Below, piece by piece: positions 1 through 5,148 of a stretch of DNA of 19,314 nt. The notes below the pieces were generated by a model. It ran no database searches and was not told the DNA's origin. It was given only the letters and a program-made list of their open reading frames with translations. The DNA comes from an uncultured Ruminococcus sp. (GTDB taxonomy: Bacteria; Bacillota; Clostridia; Oscillospirales; CAG-272): contig CADBTH010000098.1 of NCBI GenBank assembly GCA_902797495.1, positions 1-19,314 on the forward strand, in the 5' to 3' direction. Position numbers and translations under genes: made by a program. Position 1 is the stretch's first letter; the number at the start of each line of letters is the position of its first letter.

Positions 1-1
1 C

Positions 2-1585
2 GGCGGCGAAGTTGAGAGAATACTGAAGATGGTCAACGGCGTTATCCTTCTCGTCGACGCCGCGGAAGGGCCTATGCCTCAGACGAGATTCGTTCTCGGC
101 AAGGCGATGGAGATGGGTCACCGCGTAATCGTCGTCGTCAACAAGATCGACCGTCCCGACGCGAGGATCAACGAAGTTATCGACGAAGTCCTCGAGCTTC
201 TGATCGACCTCGACGCGACGGACGATCAGCTCGACTCTCCCATGCTCTTCTGCTCCGGCAGGGCGGGCACGGCGTCCGTCTCCCCGGAAGAGCCGGGCAA
301 GAATCTGAAGCCCCTCTTCGACACGATCCTTGAATACATCCCCTGCCCCGAGGGCGAGCCGGATGACCCGCTTCAGCTCCTCGTATCCTCGATCGACTAC
401 AACGATTACGTCGGTAGGATCGGCATCGGGCGCATCGAGCGCGGCACGGTCAGGGTCGGTATGGAAGCGGCTATAGTCAACTACCACGATCCGTCCGTCA
501 TCAAGAAGACGAAGATCGTCTCCCTCTATCAGTTCAACGGGCTCGGCAGAAACAACGTGGAATCCGCGACGGTGGGCGACATAGTCTGTTTCTCGGGAGC
601 CGCTGACATCACGATAGGCGATACGATAACGGCGCCTGACGTACCGGAAGCTCTCGAGTTCGTCAAGGTGAGCGAGCCGACGATGGAGATGACCTTCTCC
701 GTAAACGATTCCCCTCTCGCGGGTCGCGACGGCAAGTACGTCACCTCCCGTCAGATCAGGGAGCGCCTTTACAAGGAGACTCTTCGCGACGTTTCCCTCA
801 GAGTTGAGGACGGCGAGACGACCGATTCCTTCAAGGTCTCCGGACGCGGCGAGATGCATCTTTCCATCCTTATCGAGACTATGCGCCGCGAAGGTTACGA
901 GCTCTGCTGTTCGACTCCCCACGTTCTTTACAAGACGATCGACGGAGTCAAGTGCGAGCCGATGGAGCGCGTCTACATCGACGTTCCCGAAGAGTATCAG
1001 GGCACGGTCATTCAGAAGCTCTCCGCGAGAAAGGGCGACCTTCTCGAGATGACCCCGTCCGGCTCGAGAATGAAGATCGAATACTCTATCCCCGCGCGCT
1101 GTCTGTTCGGCTACAGGAGCGAATTCCTCACCGACACGAGGGGCGAGGGCATCATCAATTCCGTATTCGACGGATATCAGCCTTACAAAGGCGACATAAC
1201 GCTCCGCTACACCGGATCTCTCGTCGCTTCCGAAGCCGGTGAGTCGACCTCCTACGGTCTTTTCAACGCGCAGGACAGAGGAGTTATGTTCATCGGCGTT
1301 CAGACGGAAGTCTACGAGGGTATGATCGTGGGCGAGAACCCGAAGATCGGGGACATCGCTCTGAACGTGTGCAAGAAGAAGCACCTCACCGCGATCCGTT
1401 CCTCCGGCGCGGACGAAGCGCTCCGCCTCGTTCCGCCGAAGATATTCAGTCTTGAGCAGGCGATCGAATTCATCGCCGAGGACGAGCTGATGGAAGTCAC
1501 TCCCCACCACCTCAGGCTCCGCAAGAGGATCCTCGACACCGAGCTGAGGCTGAAGGACGAAGCGAAGAGAAAGAAAGCGAACTGA
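2..1585 (+). CDS. typA: Ribosome-associated translational GTPase TypA/BipA, 5' end missing
   Basis: This is an EF-G-like GTPase that binds the 70S ribosome and acts in stress or low-temperature growth and ribosome assembly. The window opens inside the gene. The frame is open from base 2 and starts with GGEVERI, the stretch just after the G3 motif (DTPGHADF in the family). About 80 to 90 N-terminal residues with the P-loop and switch I are therefore outside. Visible are VILLVDAAEGPMPQTRFVL, the G4 motif NKID, a G5-like CSGRAG, then domain II (from about LLVSSIDYNDYVGRIGIGRI), the EF-G-type domains III and V, and the BipA-specific C-terminal domain ending in LRLRKRILDTELRLKDEAKRKKAN. The 527 residues present fit a protein of about 610. 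The ATG at 29 is internal and not the start. A strong terminator follows 9 bases after the stop, so the gene ends its transcription unit. Confidence 0.97.
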   Translation, partial: GGEVERILKMVNGVILLVDAAEGPMPQTRFVLGKAMEMGHRVIVVVNKIDRPDARINEVIDEVLELLIDLDATDDQLDSPMLFCSGRAGTASVSPEEPGKNLKPLFDTILEYIPCPEGEPDDPLQLLVSSIDYNDYVGRIGIGRIERGTVRVGMEAAIVNYHDPSVIKKTKIVSLYQFNGLGRNNVESATVGDIVCFSGAADITIGDTITAPDVPEALEFVKVSEPTMEMTFSVNDSPLAGRDGKYVTSRQIRERLYKETLRDVSLRVEDGETTDSFKVSGRGEMHLSILIETMRREGYELCCSTPHVLYKTIDGVKCEPMERVYIDVPEEYQGTVIQKLSARKGDLLEMTPSGSRMKIEYSIPARCLFGYRSEFLTDTRGEGIINSVFDGYQPYKGDITLRYTGSLVASEAGESTSYGLFNAQDRGVMFIGVQTEVYEGMIVGENPKIGDIALNVCKKKHLTAIRSSGADEALRLVPPKIFSLEQAIEFIAEDELMEVTPHHLRLRKRILDTELRLKDEAKRKKAN

Positions 1586-1593
1586 AGATATTT

Positions 1594-1628
1594 AAACAGC
1601 GCCGTGAGATTCACGGCGCTGTTTTTTT
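1594..1628 (+). terminator. Rho-independent terminator of typA
   Basis: An 11-bp perfect GC-rich stem (CAGCGCCGTGA, 1597-1607, with its complement at 1611-1621) has a 3-nt loop. It is extended by AAA/TTT and followed by a run of seven T (1622-1628). It lies 9 bases after the typA stop. Confidence 0.95.
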
Positions 1629-1630
1629 GC

Positions 1631-1682
1631 GGGGGAAAACTTTTTGAAAAAAGTTTTTCCCCTGAGCCCCTTTTCAAAAACT
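1631..1682. repeat. A/T-rich hairpin repeat (GGGGAAAACTTTTTGAAAA type)
   Basis: GGGGAAAA-CTTTTT and AAAAAAG-TTTTTCCCC form a near-perfect stem over 1632-1662 with one bulge. This is followed by AGCCCCTTTTCAAAAACTTT, which repeats the inverted core TTTTCAAAAA. From memory, similar intergenic units are common in Clostridia genomes. Copy number cannot be checked here. It could reinforce termination. Confidence 0.6.
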
Positions 1683-1696
1683 TTATAAGCAAATGA

Positions 1697-1718
1697 CCCC
1701 GGCGGTTTCCCGCCGGGG
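1697..1718. repeat. GC-rich hairpin in the typA downstream region
   Basis: A perfect 9-bp stem CCCCGGCGG (1697-1705) pairs with CCGCCGGGG (1710-1718) around the loop TTTC. CGTGCTTCTTT follows, so it is a weak second terminator candidate. Nothing coding is seen from here to the repeat at 1743. Confidence 0.6.
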
Positions 1719-1742
1719 GCGTGCTTCTTTATGGACTTCGTT

Positions 1743-1769
1743 AAGACACAGAACCGTCCCCTGTCTTAT
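1743..1769 (-). repeat. Short palindromic (REP-like) repeat, copy R1
   Basis: This 27-bp unit starts AAGACACAGAACCGTCCCC. It is the exact reverse complement of copy R2 at 2279-2305. The unit is itself an imperfect hairpin (AAGACA...TGTCTT). Together with R2 it brackets the lipoprotein gene. Confidence 0.85.
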
Positions 1770-1830
1770 AAAGCGTCCCGTCACCTTGCTCGAGTCGAAC
1801 GTATGTCAAGACGTATAGGCATCACCTGAA

Positions 1831-2256
1831 TTACTCATTTACCCAAACCCCGATCAACTCGGAAGTATCCTTTATCGCGATACTACATTCAGGCCCAATG
1901 GTGTAATCTGTTGCATCCCTATTTGGATCTTCATAAAAAGTAGCGATCCAAATTCCCGATGTAGAATAATAACAGATCCGTTGCAGTTTGAAATTAGGAA
2001 AAAATCCTTGATCTTGATATTTTTTAAATATCATTCCTGTTATGATTTCAGCGTCTTTTGGGCTATCAACATAGTTTAATTTAATCTCATTAGTTATATT
2101 GACACCCAGTTCTTCGGAATCAAAGTCTTTGTCTGAAATCACATATTCAAAGTTGTCATCAGTAGTTTGATTCAAGCCGTTCGCAGTTTTTTGAGAGCAT
2201 CCAAAAATCAGGAAGCAATTTACAATAATAGCGATAGCAATAACGTATTTTTTCAT
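1831..2256 (-). CDS. Small low-GC lipoprotein, possible NTF2/PepSY-like fold, unknown function
   Basis: The protein is about 141 residues. It begins MKKYVIAIAIIVNCFLIFGC, a lysine-rich n-region, a hydrophobic core and a lipobox ending in G-Cys. It should therefore be a lipid-anchored extracytoplasmic protein. The start chosen is the ATG at 2254-2256, which has GAGGT five bases upstream. The in-frame ATG at 2268 overlaps that ribosome binding site and is unlikely. The C-terminal half (GIWIATFYEDP, then CSIAIKDTSELIGVWVNE) alternates strands in a way that recalls NTF2-fold or PepSY-like small domains, but this is only a resemblance. The coding sequence is much richer in A/T than every neighbour except the four-helix bundle gene. 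It sits alone between two identical inverted repeats (1743-1769 and 2279-2305), which suggests it was acquired as a unit. Confidence 0.75.
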   Translation of the reverse strand: MKKYVIAIAIIVNCFLIFGCSQKTANGLNQTTDDNFEYVISDKDFDSEELGVNITNEIKLNYVDSPKDAEIITGMIFKKYQDQGFFPNFKLQRICYYSTSGIWIATFYEDPNRDATDYTIGPECSIAIKDTSELIGVWVNE

Positions 2257-2278
2257 TTGATACCTCATTTTCTAGGCC

Positions 2279-2305
2279 ATAAGACAGGGGACGGTTCTGT
2301 GTCTT
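2279..2305 (+). repeat. Short palindromic (REP-like) repeat, copy R2
   Basis: The unit begins ATAAGACAGGGGACGGTT and ends TGTGTCTT. All 27 bases match the reverse complement of R1, and the match stops on both sides at exactly the same boundary. It lies 23 bases upstream of the lipoprotein start. Confidence 0.85.
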
Positions 2306-2449
2306 TGAACTTTTTTCGCTCAAAAGACTAATATAAGTGACCGGCGTTCCGAATATAGTTTACAGATGATAGATTAAAGTGTCAATAGGCTCGGGGGGAT
2401 TTCGGCAAACGGCACAATTCGGCGGGGACGTTTTTGTTGAAAATGGTAT
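2306..2449. other. Intergenic stretch with no gene seen
   Basis: These 144 bases lie between repeats R2 and R3. No open frame with a ribosome binding site is present. The first part is A/T-rich (TTTTTTCGCTCAAAAGACTA) and could hold a minus-strand promoter for the lipoprotein, but no convincing -35/-10 pair was found. Confidence 0.5.
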
Positions 2450-2476
2450 ATAAGACAGGGGACGGTTCTATGTCTT
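2450..2476 (+). repeat. Short palindromic (REP-like) repeat, copy R3
   Basis: It is identical to R2 over 27 bases except for one G-to-A change (GGTTCTATGTCTT in place of GGTTCTGTGTCTT). It has the same orientation as R2 and is not next to any gene. Confidence 0.8.
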
Positions 2477-2487
2477 CGTTAAAAACA

Positions 2488-2550
2488 CGGACGCTTGAAT
2501 AAACGTCCGCAATCAAAAGTTCTTTGCCGAGGCTTTCTTTCAAGAAAGCC
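2488..2550. repeat. Two small hairpins between repeats R3 and R4
   Basis: CGGACG (2488-2493) pairs with CGTCCG (2504-2509). GGCTTTCTT (2531-2539) pairs with AAGAAAGCC (2542-2550). Neither is followed by a T tract on either strand, so they are not obvious terminators. No gene is seen in 2477-2565. Confidence 0.5.
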
Positions 2551-2565
2551 GGAAAATAAGAATTC

Positions 2566-2596
2566 CGTAAGACAGGGGTCTGTCCCCTGTCTTACG
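2566..2596. repeat. Perfectly palindromic repeat, copy R4, overlapping a stop codon
   Basis: CGTAAGACAGGGG (2566-2578) and its exact complement (2584-2596) surround the loop TCTGT. It looks like the left half of R2 joined to the left half of its reverse complement. Its right arm contains the TAA stop of the M50 peptidase gene (2592-2594, minus strand). It may also act as that gene's transcription end, although only a weak T-rich stretch follows on the minus strand. Confidence 0.8.
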
Positions 2597-3197
2597 GCGC
2601 CTTTTGTATGATACCTGCATTCTTTGCGGTATTATAGATAAGGTAGACGGAGATGAAGAGGAGGGAGAAGTTGACTCCGATCTTCATCTGGACGTATGTG
2701 CAGAAGATGAAGAAGGCGAGGCTGAAAGCTGCGGAGACGAAGGACGAGATACGCTCCGCCGATCGCGCGCTGACGATGAGGGAGAGGAGGGACGAGAGCA
2801 TACCCGCTCCGTCGAGCGGGGAGATGGGGAGGAGGTTGAATACGGCGAGTGAGAGGTTTGAGAAGATGAAGAAGACGAAGTGCGCTCCGCGGCCGTCTGC
2901 GAGCAGGAAAGAGAGCGCGCATGCGGCGACGTTCGCCGCGGCTCCGGCGGCGCAGACCGAAAACTCCTTAAAGTAGGATACCGCGGAAAAATCGAATTTC
3001 AGCGAGAAGCCGACGAGGGACCCTCTCACTCTGACGAAGGGTACGCGAAGGGCCTTTGCCGCCGCGACGTGTCCGGCCTCGTGGATCAGGACGGCGCACG
3101 CTGTCAGCAGGAGGTATTCCGCGCCTCGGACGACCGAGAGCGCGAGGTACAGGACGACGGCGGCGGCGCATATTTTCAGAAGCAGCCCCCGCCTCAC
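2592..3197 (-). CDS. M50 site-2-type membrane metalloprotease (SpoIVFB-like)
   Basis: This 201-residue polytopic membrane protein is predicted to cleave substrates within the membrane. The zinc-binding motif HEAGH is at residues 39-43 in the first or second helix. The second conserved motif NLLPISPLDG is at 121-130, with Asp129 as the expected third ligand. Four to five hydrophobic segments flank these. The topology and size match the minimal S2P subgroup that includes SpoIVFB, the protease that activates sigma-K in sporulating Bacilli and Clostridia. Whether this host sporulates is not shown here. The start is GTG (3195-3197) and overlaps the TGA of the upstream 89-residue gene (GTGA), with GGAGG about ten bases before. 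The last codons run into palindromic repeat R4, which provides the TAA. Confidence 0.85.
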   Translation of the reverse strand: MRRGLLLKICAAAVVLYLALSVVRGAEYLLLTACAVLIHEAGHVAAAKALRVPFVRVRGSLVGFSLKFDFSAVSYFKEFSVCAAGAAANVAACALSFLLADGRGAHFVFFIFSNLSLAVFNLLPISPLDGAGMLSSLLSLIVSARSAERISSFVSAAFSLAFFIFCTYVQMKIGVNFSLLFISVYLIYNTAKNAGIIQKAP

Positions 3198-3463
3198 TTT
3201 TCGGTATCCTCCGCGTCAAAGACGTCCCTCAGTCCGTCCTCGATGACGTCCCATATGCCGCGCTCCCCTTCCTCCTGTCTAGCCATGACGGCGACGGCGT
3301 CAGGCGAGGCGCCGACGTCCGCCCCGGAGGCAAAGAAGAGCCCGGCGAAGTAGACGATAATAAATGCGAGGCCGAGCGTAAAGAGCGCGGACTCGGAAAA
3401 GTTCTTTCGTTTACGGGAGTTCGCGTAAGACGCTCTTCCCGTCACAAGTTCTCTTCGTTCCAT
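3194..3463 (-). CDS. Small single-TM membrane protein of unknown function, coupled to the M50 protease
   Basis: The protein is 89 residues. It has a basic N-terminus (RKRK around residue 17), one hydrophobic segment (about 27-48, LFTLGLAFIIVYFAGLFF) and an acidic C-terminal tail (EEGERGIWDVIEDGLRDVFDAEDTEK region). It is not a recognised family. Its stop overlaps the protease start, so the two are probably translated together. In Bacillus the SpoIVFB protease is preceded by its partner SpoIVFA, also a membrane-anchored protein. The position here is analogous, but no LytM domain or clear similarity is visible. The ATG is preceded by GGGAGGG at a spacing of seven, and that Shine-Dalgarno lies in the arm of the hom terminator. 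Confidence 0.7.
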   Translation of the reverse strand: MERRELVTGRASYANSRKRKNFSESALFTLGLAFIIVYFAGLFFASGADVGASPDAVAVMARQEEGERGIWDVIEDGLRDVFDAEDTEK

Positions 3464-3498
3464 AAAAAAGCCCTCCCGTACATAATTATGCGGGAGGG
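3464..3498 (-). terminator. Terminator of the moxR-to-hom operon, overlapping the next gene's ribosome binding site
   Basis: An 8-bp stem CCCTCCCG/CGGGAGGG (3471-3478 with 3491-3498) has a 12-nt loop containing CATAATTATG. On the minus strand it is followed by CTTTTTT and then directly by the ATG of the 89-residue gene. The hairpin begins 16 bases after the hom stop. Confidence 0.85.
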
Positions 3499-3514
3499 TC
3501 TTCTTTATGAATTC

Positions 3515-4744
3515 TCAGTCGAGTATTCTGATGAGCGATTCGACTTTTCCGAGCGAGCCGGAGGAGATATATTTCTTCATGTCACTCTCTTTTACGCCGC
3601 CCGTGACGAACTCGGCATACCCCTTGGGAGAGCCGGACAGCTCTCTCACGTCGCCGATCATCAGCTTCGCGTTCTCTATCGCGTCGCGGCAGCTGTCGCA
3701 CTGAGTTCTGACGTAGTAGGAGAAGGTGAGGTCGTCGAACGGAACGACGAAGTCCTCCGCCGCCTTGTGCCATCTCATATGGAGCTCGGCTTTGACCGCG
3801 CCCGTCATTATCGATACGACGTCGGAGACCATCGCGCTCGCGGTGGGGTAGCTGCCCGCTCCGCGGCCGTAATACATGACGTCGCTCGTCATTTCGAGGG
3901 TGAGCTTGATGCCGTTGTAAACGTCGTCGATGCTTGAGATCGGGTCGCTGTAGGAGACGAATCTCGGGCAGACGTAGAGGCTCATTTTGTCGCCGAGGTT
4001 TCTGAAGCTGCCGATCAGCTTGACAGTTCCTCCCCAGCGGGACGCGGCGTCCATATCCATGACGGATACGTTTCTCATGGTCTCGGTGTAGACCTGCTCC
4101 TCGGAGGCGAGCATATCGGTCGTGACCGCGGAGAGGATGATGATCTTTCTCTGCGCGTCGAAGCCGTCGACGTCGGCCGTCGGATTCGCTTCCGCGTAAC
4201 CGAGGCTCTGCGCCTCCTTCAGCGCCTCGTCGAAGGAGATGCCGTCGTTCTTCATTCTCGTCAGGATATAGTTCGTCGTGCCGTTCATGATGCCGTCGAT
4301 CTTCAGGACGGTATCCATTGCAAGGCTCGTTCTCATGGAGCGTATCTCGGGGATGCCGCCGCCGACGGACGCCTCGAAGAGGTAGTGGACTCCGTGCTTT
4401 TTAGCGGCGTTCATGAGATCGGCTCCGCACTTCGCAACGAGCTCCTTATTCGACGTGACGACGCTCTTTCCCGCCGTGAAGCACGCCATGGTGAATTCGT
4501 ACGCGGGATGGACTCCTCCCATCGCCTCGCAGACGACCGAGACCTCGGGGTCGGACACGATCTGGGTCAGGTCCTTTACGACGCGGTCGCCGTACGGTGA
4601 ATCCGGGAAATCCCTCTTGTCGAGGATATACTTTACGTTGATAGTATCTGACGTCATACGTCTTATGGGAAGTTCGTTTCTGCCTATAACCTCGGCGATA
4701 CCGCTTCCGACTACTCCGAAGCCGAGTATTGCGATGTTTGTCAT
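3515..4744 (-). CDS. hom: Homoserine dehydrogenase with a diverged C-terminal ACT-like region
   Basis: It reduces aspartate semialdehyde to homoserine with NAD(P)H, the branch step toward threonine and methionine, in the cytoplasm. The Rossmann motif GFGVVGSG is at residues 8-15. The substrate and catalytic region shows TSNKELVAKCG, GGGIPEI, IMNGTTNYILT and ADVDGFDAQRKIIILS, all characteristic of the family. The protein has 409 residues. Gram-positive enzymes usually carry a C-terminal ACT domain that binds threonine. Here the last 70 residues keep a strand-like start (FSYYVRTQ) but lack the usual PGVLAxIA signature, so allosteric control may be altered. The start at 4744 has AAGGAT upstream. 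It lies 12 bases after mrnC in the same operon and is the last gene before the terminator. Confidence 0.95.
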   Translation of the reverse strand: MTNIAILGFGVVGSGIAEVIGRNELPIRRMTSDTINVKYILDKRDFPDSPYGDRVVKDLTQIVSDPEVSVVCEAMGGVHPAYEFTMACFTAGKSVVTSNKELVAKCGADLMNAAKKHGVHYLFEASVGGGIPEIRSMRTSLAMDTVLKIDGIMNGTTNYILTRMKNDGISFDEALKEAQSLGYAEANPTADVDGFDAQRKIIILSAVTTDMLASEEQVYTETMRNVSVMDMDAASRWGGTVKLIGSFRNLGDKMSLYVCPRFVSYSDPISSIDDVYNGIKLTLEMTSDVMYYGRGAGSYPTASAMVSDVVSIMTGAVKAELHMRWHKAAEDFVVPFDDLTFSYYVRTQCDSCRDAIENAKLMIGDVRELSGSPKGYAEFVTGGVKESDMKKYISSGSLGKVESLIRILD

Positions 4745-4756
4745 TTCAAAATCCTT

Positions 4757-5134
4757 TCAATCTTTTATTTCCTGCCCGTAGGCTGTTTTAAACAGTTCTT
4801 CGACGCGCTCCGTATCCCCTTTGAGATACAGGTAGCCGAACACCGCCTCGAATCCGGTCGATCTTCTGTACTGGAGCGCGGTCGCGCTGCGCGGCACGTT
4901 CGAGGTGTGGTAGTTGTTTCTCGCTCTTCTGTAGACGTCCGCTTCCTCTTCGGTAAGGACGTCCTCGATCCTTGCGAGGGCGTCGGACTGCGCGGCGGCG
5001 CTGACGTAACCGACCGCGACGTCTGACGGGTGCGCGACGCGGCGCGCTCCGCCGACGAGCTCCCGTCTTACGAGAAGCTCTATAACGCTGTCGCCGAGAT
5101 AAGCGAGGTCGTTCGATGAAATATCTTCTCTCAC
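4757..5134 (-). CDS. mrnC: Mini-ribonuclease 3
   Basis: This is a dimeric RNase III catalytic domain without a dsRNA-binding domain. In Bacillus it matures the ends of 23S rRNA. Signatures seen are DLAYLGDSVIELLVRREL (the first catalytic acidic patch), RRARNNYHTSNVPRSATALQ (family: RGRNAKSGTVPK) and STGFEAVFGYLYL with its acidic residues. The open frame reaches a TTG at 5152 that overlaps the transglutaminase stop, but no ribosome binding site precedes it. The GTG at 5132-5134 has a perfect AAGGAG six bases upstream and gives a protein of 125 residues, so it was chosen. The gene lies between the transglutaminase and hom in one operon. Confidence 0.93.
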   Translation of the reverse strand: MREDISSNDLAYLGDSVIELLVRRELVGGARRVAHPSDVAVGYVSAAAQSDALARIEDVLTEEEADVYRRARNNYHTSNVPRSATALQYRRSTGFEAVFGYLYLKGDTERVEELFKTAYGQEIKD

Positions 5135-5148
5135 CGTTTTCTCCTTGA

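Noticed and set aside
1831..2256. Lipoprotein gene as a pseudogene
   Set aside because: The frame is intact, with a good signal peptide, lipobox, ribosome binding site and stop.
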